A stretch of 64,000 nucleotides of DNA, from NCBI GenBank assembly GCA_002341185.1, contig DDNP01000020.1, positions 1 to 64,000 on the forward strand, read 5' to 3'. The stretch is from Candidatus Neomicrothrix sp. UBA2517. Its GTDB lineage: Bacteria; Actinomycetota; Acidimicrobiia; Acidimicrobiales; UBA8592. A program made the translations under genes and the position numbers. The notes under the pieces are model-generated. The model was not told the origin of the DNA. It saw only the letters and a list, made by a program, of their open reading frames with translations, and did not search any database. Of this stretch, positions 29,629-39,363 are shown one piece after another (the first letter of the stretch is position 1; every line of letters begins with the position of its first letter).

Positions 29629-31413
29629 ATGAACCAAAATAATATTAGAAATATTGCCATCATCGCCCATATAGACCATGGGAAATCCACTCTCGCTGAT
29701 CGTATGCTTGAGCTATGTGGTGCTGTTGACCCCCGCCAGATGCGCGCTCAGTATCTTGACTCTATGGATTTGGAGCGCGAAAGAGGAATTACCATAAAAC
29801 TTCAAAGTGTGCGTTTAGAACATCGCGAAACTACTATCAATTTGATTGATACTCCTGGCCACGTTGATTTTGGATATGAGGTTTCTCGGTCACTTGCTGC
29901 ATGCGAAGGAGTAATACTCTTAGTTGACGCTGCACAAGGAATTGAAGCTCAAACTTTGGCAAACACATTCCTAGCATTAGAAAATGACCTTGAGATAGTT
30001 GTGGCATTAAACAAAATTGACTTACCAGCAGCTGATCCGGATCTGTACGCTTCTGAGATTGAGCAAGTTCTGGGTATCAAAGCCACTGAGATTTTGCGTG
30101 TCAGTGCAAAGACTGGGGAAGGGGTTGAAGAATTATTGGATAAGGTAGTCGAAAATGTTCCTGCACCGACCGGAGATAGTGAAGAGCCTCTACAGGCGTT
30201 AATCTTTGATAGCCATTATGATCAGTATCGCGGAGTGGTTAGCTCTATCCGAATCGTGAACGGCAAAATTGAACAAGGACAGAAAGTGCACTTTATGCAG
30301 CGGGGGACAGGTGCGCTTGTAGAAGAAATAGGTGTAAGAGCACCGGACCCTGTCCCTGTCAAGACATTGAGTGCAGGAGAAGTTGGGTATCTAATTGCCG
30401 GTATAAAGGATGTAGGCGAAGCTCGATCTGGAGAGACGATAACACGTCCTGACCAGGTGGCTCAAAACCCACTTGAAGGTTACAGAGAACCAAAACCAAT
30501 GGTGTTCAGCGGTTTGTACCCCATGGACGGAGACGATTACCCAACGTTACGAGATGCATTAGAAAAACTTCGCTTAAATGATTCAAGTTTCACATACGAA
30601 CCTGAAACTTCAAGTGCTCTCGGATTTGGATTCCGTTGCGGATTTCTTGGTTTATTGCATATGGAGATTGTTCGAGAACGTTTAGAAAGAGAATTCGATC
30701 TGACTTTAATATCTACTGCTCCATCAGTTCAATATCGGCTGACTCTAACGACTGAGGAGGTGGTATTGGTTGATAACCCAAGTGATGTACCTCCGAATAA
30801 TAATTTGATTCAAATAGAAGAACCATATTTATTGGCTTCAATAATAACGCCGAGTAGTTATACAGGCACTCTCATGGATCTATGTCAAGGGCGGAGAGGA
30901 GAATTAGTAAAAATGGAATACCTTTCACCAGAGCGAGTCGAACTTTCTTATAGGCTTCCGTTAGCAGAAGTAGTTCTAGATTTTTTTGATCAAATGAAAA
31001 GCCGAACTCAAGGCTATGCAAGTATGGACTATGAAAGTGATGGCTATAGCAAGTCTGATTTAGTCAAAGTGGAAATTCTTTTACAGGGTGATGCCGTAGA
31101 TGCTTTTAGTTCGATAGTTCACAGAGATAAAGCCTATGAATATGGGCAAAAAATGACTAGAAAACTTCGTGAACTCATCCCTCGACAACAGTTTGATGTA
31201 CCAATTCAAGCTGCTATTTCAAGTAAGATAATCTCTCGGGAAACTGTAAAGGCTTTTAGAAAAGATGTGACCGCCAAACTATATGGTGGAGACGTTACCA
31301 GGAAGAATAAACTTCTAAAGAAACAAAAAGAGGGAAAGAAGAGAATGAAGTCAATTGGAAGAGTTGATGTTCCTCAAGAAGCATTCGTATCAGCACTCAA
31401 GATTGATGAATAG
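29629..31413 (+). CDS. lepA: Elongation factor 4 (LepA)
   Basis: 594 residues, ribosome-associated GTPase. G1 AHIDHGKST, G2 RGITIK, G3 DTPGHVDF and G4 NKID are all present. The LepA-specific C-terminal domain includes GFRCGFLGLLHMEI and a basic C-terminus (KKQKEGKKRMKSIGRVDVPQEAF). It is first of a lepA-dnaJ-rsmE run. The genes hemW and hrcA that usually sit between lepA and dnaJ are absent here. Confidence 0.97.
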   Translation: MNQNNIRNIAIIAHIDHGKSTLADRMLELCGAVDPRQMRAQYLDSMDLERERGITIKLQSVRLEHRETTINLIDTPGHVDFGYEVSRSLAACEGVILLVDAAQGIEAQTLANTFLALENDLEIVVALNKIDLPAADPDLYASEIEQVLGIKATEILRVSAKTGEGVEELLDKVVENVPAPTGDSEEPLQALIFDSHYDQYRGVVSSIRIVNGKIEQGQKVHFMQRGTGALVEEIGVRAPDPVPVKTLSAGEVGYLIAGIKDVGEARSGETITRPDQVAQNPLEGYREPKPMVFSGLYPMDGDDYPTLRDALEKLRLNDSSFTYEPETSSALGFGFRCGFLGLLHMEIVRERLEREFDLTLISTAPSVQYRLTLTTEEVVLVDNPSDVPPNNNLIQIEEPYLLASIITPSSYTGTLMDLCQGRRGELVKMEYLSPERVELSYRLPLAEVVLDFFDQMKSRTQGYASMDYESDGYSKSDLVKVEILLQGDAVDAFSSIVHRDKAYEYGQKMTRKLRELIPRQQFDVPIQAAISSKIISRETVKAFRKDVTAKLYGGDVTRKNKLLKKQKEGKKRMKSIGRVDVPQEAFVSALKIDE

Positions 31414-31461
31414 AGAAGATTTTATTCCAGTAGAATTACAGACTTTGCTAAGGAACTTATA

Positions 31462-32565
31462 ATGGAAGATGACCTATACGCCCTGTTAGGAGTAAGCCGA
31501 ACTGCTTCCCAAACGGAGATAAAGAAAGCTTATAGAGAATTGGCACGAAAGTACCACCCCGATGCCAACCCAGATGACGCTGTTGCCGAACAAAAATTTA
31601 AAGAAGTCGCTATGGCTTACGAGATACTTAGCGATGATGAGAAACGCAAGCAATATGACAGATTTGGTTCGGTAGGAAGCCCCGGGTCCCACTTCCAAGG
31701 CAGTGGAAGTATTAGTGATATTTTTGAAGCATTTTTTGGCGGACAAAGTCCCTTCACTTCATCTGGGTTTGGAACTCAACAACGGAACTCAGGAGATGAT
31801 ATTGAAATTACAGTTAGTATTACGCTTGAGGAAGTAGTGACTGGTGGTGAAGCAGAATTCACCGTTGTTCTTCCATTACCATGCGAAACATGTTCAGCGA
31901 CGGGAAGTGAGAATGAGAAGCTAGACACTTGTGTTACTTGTAATGGGCATGGTCAAGTGCAGCAGGTCCGTCAGTCAATTCTTGGTCAGGTTATGTCTAC
32001 CTCTACATGCCCTTCCTGTCGTGGTTTCGGAACAAGCATTGTCGACCCCTGTCAACCCTGCAAAGGCAGTGGAGTACAAAACATTGAAAAGAGTTTCTCA
32101 ATTGAGATACCTAAAGGCATCGATAATGGAGTGACGCAGAGACTGTCTGGGATGGGGCCTGCTGGTTTGAGAGGAGGGCAAAGAGGCGATATACATGTTC
32201 GGTACGTAGTAGAGCCCCATTCCCGATTCTCACGGCATGGAGATAACTTGATTGAACAACTCTGGATACCAGTATCACATGCTGCTCTTGGGAGCGAAAT
32301 TAAATATGAAACGTTTGATGGTACCCAAACGCTAGATATTCCATTAGGCACAAGAACGGGTGACAGGTTTCGTTATGCAGGGCTCGGGGTGCCAAAACTT
32401 CAGCGACGCGGAAGAGGAGACTTAATAGTTGAAGTGGTAGTTGACACTCCGCAGAATCTTTCGAAAGTGTCTGAGGATTTGTTGAGTCAATTAGCTGAAG
32501 AACTTGGTCAACCGATTAATGTTAAGTCAACTAAAAAACGACGCAAGAACAAAAAAAATGAATAA
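31462..32565 (+). CDS. dnaJ: Chaperone DnaJ
   Basis: 367 residues. J domain (residues 1-70) with the HPD motif in KYHPDANPDD, a Gly/Phe-rich linker (FGGQSPFTSSGFG), and a zinc-binding domain with four CxxCxxxG repeats (CETCSATG, CVTCNGHG, CPSCRGFG, CQPCKGSG). The C-terminal substrate-binding domain follows. It stimulates DnaK. No dnaK or grpE is in the window. It overlaps rsmE by eight bases. Confidence 0.96.
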   Translation: MEDDLYALLGVSRTASQTEIKKAYRELARKYHPDANPDDAVAEQKFKEVAMAYEILSDDEKRKQYDRFGSVGSPGSHFQGSGSISDIFEAFFGGQSPFTSSGFGTQQRNSGDDIEITVSITLEEVVTGGEAEFTVVLPLPCETCSATGSENEKLDTCVTCNGHGQVQQVRQSILGQVMSTSTCPSCRGFGTSIVDPCQPCKGSGVQNIEKSFSIEIPKGIDNGVTQRLSGMGPAGLRGGQRGDIHVRYVVEPHSRFSRHGDNLIEQLWIPVSHAALGSEIKYETFDGTQTLDIPLGTRTGDRFRYAGLGVPKLQRRGRGDLIVEVVVDTPQNLSKVSEDLLSQLAEELGQPINVKSTKKRRKNKKNE

Positions 32566-33244
32566 AGATTTAGGTAGCTTGCACGAGCTTGGTCTTCCAC
32601 ATATATTCCTAGACGATTTAGATGTTCCAACTCTTTCTAAATCGCATTTCCACCATATAAAAGATGTTAAAAGAATTAAGTCTGGAACTCATTTGACAGC
32701 TACTGATGGAAAAGGCCATTGGAAACTATTCGAATTTGATGAATCGACTTTGAACCCTATCGGGCCAAAGCATCATTGTGAAGCACCTAAAATCACTTCT
32801 GCCATTTATATTTCAATAACTAAATCTGGCAAACCGGACCTAGTCACCCAAAAACTCACTGAATTAGGTGTTGGATCTATAAATTTTTTCTTTTCAGACC
32901 GATCTGTTCCGAAATGGGATAACGAAAAAATTTTAAAGAATAAGAAGAAGCTTATGGTTATTTCACGTTTGGCTTTAGCTCAGTCAAAGGGCATTTGGTT
33001 ACCTCAATTAACAGTTGGGGGAACGTTTGAGATGTTAGTGAAGGACACTGGTGTAGCATTAGCGCAACAATCAGCCTCTAAGCTAGCAAAAGGGGTACGG
33101 TCTGTTGCTATAGGCCCTGAGGGAGGCTGGAGCAAAGAAGAATTAGCATCCAACAACAAGAAATATTCAATCCATAGATCAAATTTACGAGCTGAAACAG
33201 CAGCTATCGCAGTAGGCGCTCTATTGGAGAGCTACCGCTCTTAA
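32558..33244 (+). CDS. rsmE: 16S rRNA (uracil(1498)-N3)-methyltransferase RsmE
   Basis: 228 residues, SPOUT-family methyltransferase. The knot motif AIGPEGGWSKEEL and the C-terminal LRAETAAIAVGALL are diagnostic. The frame is open upstream, but the ATG at 32558, inside the end of dnaJ (ATGAATAA), gives the family N-terminus. dnaJ-rsmE is a widespread order. Confidence 0.94.
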   Translation: MNKDLGSLHELGLPHIFLDDLDVPTLSKSHFHHIKDVKRIKSGTHLTATDGKGHWKLFEFDESTLNPIGPKHHCEAPKITSAIYISITKSGKPDLVTQKLTELGVGSINFFFSDRSVPKWDNEKILKNKKKLMVISRLALAQSKGIWLPQLTVGGTFEMLVKDTGVALAQQSASKLAKGVRSVAIGPEGGWSKEELASNNKKYSIHRSNLRAETAAIAVGALLESYRS

Positions 33245-33246
33245 AT

Positions 33247-34515
33247 TTATCTATCTTCAATCGAGATGAAATTCCTAGTTTCGCTGCCAATGTATAGTTG
33301 TCGTGGCCGAGCTATTCGCGTGTTTCTTGAGAGCATTTCATCCCAATGTGAAATCCATCCTGCTGTTCTTGCTACAGCAAAGAGAACTGTGAACATCTCA
33401 ACCGGGAATCCCATTGCTTGATAGATGAGCCCAGAATAGAAGTCCACATTTGGGTATAGCTTTCGGCTAACAAAATAATCATCTTCAAGCGCAGCTTCCT
33501 CAAGCTTTAGAGCAATATCTAATTTAGGATTCTTTCCTGTTAGTTCAAAAATTTCATGAGCAGTATCCTTAATTATTTGGGCCCGTGGATCATAGTTTTT
33601 GTAGACACGATGGCCAAAGCCCATGAGTCGACCTTCACCATTCTTGACTGAATCAACGAAACTGTTTACATTTTCAAATGTTCCAATATCATCAAGCATG
33701 TTTAGAACTGCCTCGTTTGCACCGCCATGTCTTGGTCCCGATAGAGCAGCGCTTCCTGCAGAAAGAGCAGAATAAGGGTCAGCATGCGAAGAGCCTACGA
33801 CCCTGACTGCTGTAGTTGAGCAATTCTGTTCGTGGTCTGCATGCAAGATAAATAGTTGGTCTAATGCCTTGACAAAAGTTGGATTAGGTTCAAATACTTT
33901 GTCGGAGGTGGAAAACGTCATCGACAGGAAATTCTCTACGTAAGAAAGCTCTTCGTTCGGTTTCCCTGGAGTGTAGCCATTTCTGTACGCTGCAGCAGAC
34001 GATGCTAAAGTCGAAACTTTAGCAATTGCATTCAGAACATGCTTTTGGCGAGTTTCAGGGTCTTCAACATCTTTTGCATCTGGATAAAGTGTTGAGAGTG
34101 CAGCGAGTCCAGCTGTAAACATCCCCATGGGGTGTGAATGACTACTGAAACAATTGAGTAAGTTCTCATTCTGCACCGCATCCAGTTGTGCATGCTCAGC
34201 AAGTTTGCTATTCCAATCATCAAGGCTTTCACTGTTTGGGAGTTCACCGTGAACAAGTAAATACGCAACTTCTGTAAAGGTTGACTTGCTTGCTAAATCT
34301 TCAATAGGGTAGCCACGGTACTCAAGTTGTCCTGCGCCACCATCAATATAAGTGATTGAACTATTCGTTACTGCAGTGGCTGCAAAGCCTTCGTCTTTAA
34401 ACCATAAGCCAGGGAGAAATTTTGTCCATGGTCCAGAGTCAACGCCACCGTCTTCAATTGGTATTTCAATTGATTCACCAGAGCGGTTATCAGTGATAGT
34501 TATGGATTCCTTCAA
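33247..34515 (-). CDS. gltA: Citrate synthase
   Basis: 422 residues. Catalytic histidines lie in GPRHGGANEAV and GFGHRVYKNYDPRA; the substrate block HADHEQNCSTTAVRVVGSS is typical of the bacterial type II enzyme. The N-terminal YIDGGAGQLEYRGYPIEDLA also fits. It sits with aconitase and a carboxyltransferase in a minus-strand stretch, so the early TCA steps are close together. The gene ends two bases from rsmE. Confidence 0.96.
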   Translation of the reverse strand: MKESITITDNRSGESIEIPIEDGGVDSGPWTKFLPGLWFKDEGFAATAVTNSSITYIDGGAGQLEYRGYPIEDLASKSTFTEVAYLLVHGELPNSESLDDWNSKLAEHAQLDAVQNENLLNCFSSHSHPMGMFTAGLAALSTLYPDAKDVEDPETRQKHVLNAIAKVSTLASSAAAYRNGYTPGKPNEELSYVENFLSMTFSTSDKVFEPNPTFVKALDQLFILHADHEQNCSTTAVRVVGSSHADPYSALSAGSAALSGPRHGGANEAVLNMLDDIGTFENVNSFVDSVKNGEGRLMGFGHRVYKNYDPRAQIIKDTAHEIFELTGKNPKLDIALKLEEAALEDDYFVSRKLYPNVDFYSGLIYQAMGFPVEMFTVLFAVARTAGWISHWDEMLSRNTRIARPRQLYIGSETRNFISIEDR

Positions 34516-34620
34516 ATCTCCGCTCCGATCGTTTTACAAGTTGCATGTTATCGGCAAAATATGTGATCTCAGTCACTTTCTCGCATCTTTCTAGGCAGAT
34601 ATTAAGAAAGTTTCAGTCTT

Positions 34621-35976
34621 CTATAGAGGCGTGTTCCCATGTAGGCGTTTTTGAAGTTTCTCCCTTTTGGTGATCAGGAAATCAAGGGCGGCAGATATTT
34701 CTATTCTGGTTGTTTCTGGATGTATGATCAGGTCAACTGAACCCCGTTCTGCTGCCATGTATGGGTTGAGGAGTCTGTTTTCATAATCAGATTCGAGTTG
34801 CTCACGCTGTGATTGGGAAGCTTTACGGTGGAGAATTTCTATTGCGCCTTTTGCGCCCATCACCGCTATTTCTGCTGAAGGCCACGCCAAAGCTAGGTCA
34901 TTTCCCATATATTTACTATCCATAACGATGTAAGCTCCACCGTAGCTTTTCCTAATAGTGACGCAGATACGGGGAATAGTTGCATTCGCGTAAGCAAATG
35001 CAAGTTGAGCCCCATGGCGGATCATTCCTCTCCATTCTAAGTCTTTTCCCGGCTGGAACCCAGGAGTGTCTACGAAGGTAATAATTGGGATGTTGAAAGC
35101 ATCGCAAAAATTGACGAATCTTGCCCCCTTCTGCGAAGCAGCTATATCCAAAGTTCCGGCTAGAGATTGCGGCTGGTTTGCTACGAGCCCAACAGTATAA
35201 CCATTTAGGGTCGCTAGCCCCGTAATCATGTTTGTAGCCCAATCCTTACGAATTTCGGTGAGGATTTCGTCGTCAACGACTTTCTCGATTATGTGACGAA
35301 TATCGTAACTGCCAGTTTTAGTTTCTGGGATTAGGTTCTCAATGTCGTGTAGTATTCGGTTTCTTGGATCGTTTGTAATATTTACTTGAGGGGCTGACGA
35401 AGAGTTACTTGGAAGCAAGGTAAGAAGCTCACTAATTATGTCGTTGGCTGTGTGTAGGTCATCTGCTACGAAGCTTGCAAGGCCAGACATTTGAGCATGT
35501 TTGGTAGTGCCACCTAAGGTTTCAGGGTCAATTGGGACTCCAGTGAATTCTTGTACCATTCGTGGTCCACTGACATAACTGTAGGAATCTTTTACCATTA
35601 TCACGAAGTCAGCTAATCCCAGTAGCAGTGCAGGTCCGGCAAGTGCTGTTTCTTTCACGCAAAATATTATCGGTATTACTCCTGAACTAGCTGTTATCTC
35701 TTGAGCAGCATTTCCCCAACCATGTAGTGCTTCAATGCCTGCTTCAGGAGGAGCTCCAGTTGAGTTTATAAAACAAACGAGAGGGATCTGTTGCCCCCTT
35801 GCTGTTCTAACTCCCTCTGCGAGTTTCTGTCCATCTTCTGCAGTAAGCGCAATGGGATCTGATAGGGAACCCAATGATACTTCGACGAAACTTCTTGCAT
35901 TTTTGCACTTAACTTTAACCGAAGTAGTTTTAGAAAGTTGAGTTTGGATTGTAACGATATTATCTTCAACATTCAC
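34621..35976 (-). CDS. Biotin-dependent acyl-CoA carboxylase, carboxyltransferase subunit (short)
   Basis: 451 residues with both crotonase-fold halves of a propionyl/acetyl-CoA carboxylase beta subunit. The first half has GGTTKHAQMSGLA and the second has FVDTPGFQPGKDLEWRGMIRHGAQLAFAY and SYGGAYIVMDSKYMGNDLALAWPSAEIAVMGAKGA, which match PccB/AccD-type proteins. About 60-70 N-terminal residues are missing compared with the usual 510-530, including the normal GKMTARERI start. No biotin carboxylase gene is adjacent. The substrate cannot be told from sequence. Confidence 0.87.
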   Translation of the reverse strand: MNVEDNIVTIQTQLSKTTSVKVKCKNARSFVEVSLGSLSDPIALTAEDGQKLAEGVRTARGQQIPLVCFINSTGAPPEAGIEALHGWGNAAQEITASSGVIPIIFCVKETALAGPALLLGLADFVIMVKDSYSYVSGPRMVQEFTGVPIDPETLGGTTKHAQMSGLASFVADDLHTANDIISELLTLLPSNSSSAPQVNITNDPRNRILHDIENLIPETKTGSYDIRHIIEKVVDDEILTEIRKDWATNMITGLATLNGYTVGLVANQPQSLAGTLDIAASQKGARFVNFCDAFNIPIITFVDTPGFQPGKDLEWRGMIRHGAQLAFAYANATIPRICVTIRKSYGGAYIVMDSKYMGNDLALAWPSAEIAVMGAKGAIEILHRKASQSQREQLESDYENRLLNPYMAAERGSVDLIIHPETTRIEISAALDFLITKREKLQKRLHGNTPL

Positions 35977-36011
35977 AGGGTCATCTTAGTATATTTATGA
36001 TGAAAGCGGCG

Positions 36012-36920
36012 CTACTTTGATGCTAAGTAGATCCCATTTTGATCGGATCCGAATTCTTGAATCATTTGTCGGAGGACTTCACGGACCACCCTTGTTGTAG
36101 CGGATAAAGGCACTCTTTTGTTAGTCGCTAAACCTACTATTCTTCGGGTGAACCCCTCTAATGGAATTCTTTTCCACTTGCCAGTGCCTTGAGCAGCTGT
36201 AGCTGGCAGTATTGCTGCACCGAAACCGTCTGTTGCTAGAGAAGCAAGAAGGCGCATGCCATCAACTTCGGCTTTGGGAGAAAGCCTTATTCCGTGTTTT
36301 GCAAGGTCCCTGTCAAGGCTATCTCTGAAAGGAACACCCTTGGGGTTCAGTAGCAGAGGGAATTCGGCTAATACAGAGGGTGTTACAGAATCATAGTTTG
36401 AAAGAGGATGAGAAATGGGCGCAACAAGAACTGGCTCCTCCTCAAAAAGGGGTTCAGCTTCAACGTCTGGGTGGGTAATTGGCAGGTTAACTATGGCTCC
36501 ATCAACTCTTCCTTGAACAACCAAGGGGAGTAAATTGCTAGTCACAGCATCTGTGATTTGAATTTTGACCTTTGGATATTTTTGGATCATGGATTCAAGT
36601 AAGATTGGCGATACCCAACGGCCCGTTGTTCCAATTACTCCCAATCTAACTATTCCTGATACTTCTGTATGAAGTGCTTCAACATCCAACGAAATAGACT
36701 CAAGTTCAGTTTGGACTCGCCTTGCTCGTTCTACAACTAATTCTCCTTCTTCGGTTAGAACACCGGTTCTTCTATCAATAAGTGATACTGAAAGCTCTTG
36801 CTCTAGACGAGCAATGTGCGTAGAAATATTAGATTGCACTGTATGGAGTGATTGTGCCGCAGCACTAAAACTGCCTGTATCAACTACTGCAACTATCGCA
36901 TTTAGTTGTCGAATGTCCAT
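36012..36920 (-). CDS. LysR-family transcriptional regulator
   Basis: 302 residues. The winged helix-turn-helix (GSFSAAAQSLHTVQSNISTHI) fills the first 60 residues and a periplasmic-binding-like effector domain the rest. It lies between the aconitase and carboxyltransferase genes, all on the minus strand, with a 62-base gap after aconitase. This position suggests control of central carbon or acyl-CoA metabolism, but its effector is unknown. Confidence 0.92.
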   Translation of the reverse strand: MDIRQLNAIVAVVDTGSFSAAAQSLHTVQSNISTHIARLEQELSVSLIDRRTGVLTEEGELVVERARRVQTELESISLDVEALHTEVSGIVRLGVIGTTGRWVSPILLESMIQKYPKVKIQITDAVTSNLLPLVVQGRVDGAIVNLPITHPDVEAEPLFEEEPVLVAPISHPLSNYDSVTPSVLAEFPLLLNPKGVPFRDSLDRDLAKHGIRLSPKAEVDGMRLLASLATDGFGAAILPATAAQGTGKWKRIPLEGFTRRIVGLATNKRVPLSATTRVVREVLRQMIQEFGSDQNGIYLASK

Positions 36921-36982
36921 GTCGAAGTATATCTAAAGCGTTGATGGGATCTGTCTACTCATCAATAAATTAGATATTGCAG

Positions 36983-39268
36983 TTAGCCTTGAGTCTGAGA
37001 ACGAATTACGTTGAGAGCCGAACCTGCTTTGAACCACTCTATTTGATCGAGACTGAATGTGTGTGTGGTTTCAAAACTAAAGGAATCTCCGGATGCCTTA
37101 GTCACATTGACAGTCATTGTTAGGCCTGGTGACAAGCTTGATAAATTCCGGATGGATAAGCGATCAGTTTCATCAATTTTGTCGTAGTCATTCGGGTCAG
37201 AAAAGGTTAGAGGCAACATGCCCTGTTTCTTTAGATTAGTCTCATGAATACGAGCGAAACTGCGAGCAATAGCGACCAGCCCTAAACGAAATCGTGGTTC
37301 CATAGCAGCGTGTTCACGACTTGAGCCTTCGCCCATATTTTCATCTCCGATTACTACCCAGTGTTGGTTGGCTTCATGATATGATTTTGCTATTTCTGGG
37401 AAAGTTTGTGTCTCGCCCGAAAGAAGATTATTGCCGTAGCCAACTTCGTATCCATCGAAAGCATTTACGGCTCCAAGGTATAAATTTCCAGATATATTCT
37501 CCAGATGTCCACGGTACTTGAGCCAAGGTCCAGCCATAGATATATGATCTGTTGTAAATTTGCCCTTAGCTTTGACAAGAATAGGTAAATCCTCATAATC
37601 GTTGCCATCCCATGCAGGGAAGGGCTCAAGAAGTTGTAGTCGGGTCGAAAGTGGTGAAACTTTAACTTCAAGATGGCTAGCATTCTCAGGTGGAGCGATA
37701 AAAGTTTCTTCTCCAGGGTCGAATCCGCTCGGCGGTAATTCGATTCCTTCAGGAGTGGACAAAGTTATTTTACTTCCGTCAGTTATTTGTATGCTGTCGT
37801 TAATTGGGTCAAAGTCAATTGAGCCGGCTAAAGCAAGTGCCATTACAGTTTCTGGTGAAGTTACAAACGCTAGTGTCGAAGGGTCTCCATCATTGCGTTT
37901 AGGGAAATTGCGGTTGTATGAGGTGACAATAACATTTGGGGTGCCGGTTTCGTGATCTTTTTCCTCAGATCGATCCCATTGGCCGATACATGGCCCACAA
38001 GCATTAGCAAGAACTACTGCTCCTACAGCTTCGAAATCGGATATCAAGCCGTCTCGAGCTATGGTCGCTCTTACTTGTTCAGACCCTGGTGTTATTAGAA
38101 GTCGACATTTTGACTTTAGCCCATATTTCGCGGCTTCTCTTGCTATGGAGGCAGCTCGGGTTATGTCTTCATACGATGAATTTGTGCAACTACCGATTAG
38201 TGCTGCACTTATTTCTAATGGCCAATTATTTGCCTTTGCCTCAGAACCAAGGTCTTGTACTTCTCTGGCTAAATCGGGAGTGTGTGGTCCGTTTATGTGT
38301 GGGCGGAGTTGGTCCAGATCAATTTCAATGACTTGGTCAAAGTACTTCTCTGGTTGGATTAATACCTCAGGGTCCGCTGTTAGGTGTTGTTGATACTTAT
38401 CAGCAAGTTCAGCTACGTCACTTCGGTCAGTTGAACGCAAATAGCGATTAATGGATTCGTCGTAAGGAAAAATAGAAGTCGTTGCCCCTATTTCTGCCCC
38501 CATGTTACAGATTGTTGCTTTTCCTGTGGCTGAAAGGCTAGATGCTCCATCTCCGAAATATTCTACTATTGCGCCTGTTCCACCTTTTACTGTAAGGATT
38601 TCAGCTACTTTCAGAATGACATCTTTAGGTGCTGTCCATCCGCTGAGCGACCCTTTAAGATGCACCCCTATTAGCTTTGGCCACCTTACGTTCCATGGGA
38701 ATCCTGTCATCACATCAACTGCATCTGCGCCACCTACGCCAATTGCTACCATGCCTAGACCTCCACCATTGGGAGTGTGACTATCAGTACCTATGATCAT
38801 CCCACCTGGAAAGGCGTATTGTTCCAGAACTACTTGGTGGATAATTCCGCTTCCTGGTTTCCAGAAACCTGCACCGTATTTAGCGCAAACTGATTCCAAA
38901 AAATCGTACACCTCTTCGTTTGTTTTTGATGCTGTGAGAAGGTCGTGTTTGCCTTCAATCTTTGCTTGAATCAGGTGATCAGCATGCGTGGTAGTTGGGA
39001 CGGCAACTTCGTCCAATCCGGCTGTCATGAACTGTAACCAAGCCATCTGAGCAGTAGCGTCTTGCATTGCAACACGATCTGGTCTCAGGTCGACATAAGA
39101 CACGCTTCTTTCAAGAGATTGATCGGGAGTGTCTAAATGGTTTACTAAAACTTTTTCTGCATAAGTGAGTTCTCGACCTAATTCCGCTCTTGCTTCGCTA
39201 AGCCTTTCTTCAAGGGTCGAGTAGACATCTTCAATTAATTCAATGGGGGTCTTTGTGTAAACAGTCAT
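36983..39268 (-). CDS. acn: Aconitate hydratase, mitochondrial-type
   Basis: 761 residues. The three 4Fe-4S cysteines are in GSCTNSSYED and NACGPCIGQWDR. The block VTSYNRNFPKRNDGDPSTLA and the shorter length match the mitochondrial (ACO2-like) group, not the about 890-residue bacterial AcnA or AcnB. Substrate residues in IGTDSHTPNGGGLG and GSSREHAAMEPR are intact. It interconverts citrate and isocitrate, beside citrate synthase. Confidence 0.93.
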   Translation of the reverse strand: MTVYTKTPIELIEDVYSTLEERLSEARAELGRELTYAEKVLVNHLDTPDQSLERSVSYVDLRPDRVAMQDATAQMAWLQFMTAGLDEVAVPTTTHADHLIQAKIEGKHDLLTASKTNEEVYDFLESVCAKYGAGFWKPGSGIIHQVVLEQYAFPGGMIIGTDSHTPNGGGLGMVAIGVGGADAVDVMTGFPWNVRWPKLIGVHLKGSLSGWTAPKDVILKVAEILTVKGGTGAIVEYFGDGASSLSATGKATICNMGAEIGATTSIFPYDESINRYLRSTDRSDVAELADKYQQHLTADPEVLIQPEKYFDQVIEIDLDQLRPHINGPHTPDLAREVQDLGSEAKANNWPLEISAALIGSCTNSSYEDITRAASIAREAAKYGLKSKCRLLITPGSEQVRATIARDGLISDFEAVGAVVLANACGPCIGQWDRSEEKDHETGTPNVIVTSYNRNFPKRNDGDPSTLAFVTSPETVMALALAGSIDFDPINDSIQITDGSKITLSTPEGIELPPSGFDPGEETFIAPPENASHLEVKVSPLSTRLQLLEPFPAWDGNDYEDLPILVKAKGKFTTDHISMAGPWLKYRGHLENISGNLYLGAVNAFDGYEVGYGNNLLSGETQTFPEIAKSYHEANQHWVVIGDENMGEGSSREHAAMEPRFRLGLVAIARSFARIHETNLKKQGMLPLTFSDPNDYDKIDETDRLSIRNLSSLSPGLTMTVNVTKASGDSFSFETTHTFSLDQIEWFKAGSALNVIRSQTQG

Positions 39269-39363
39269 CTTTTACCTATCTATATTTCAGTGCATGCAGG
39301 AACATATCAACTTCTAAAGCAGTATAAACCTATCGTAAATCACTCCATTTGTGGTGGTGCTCG

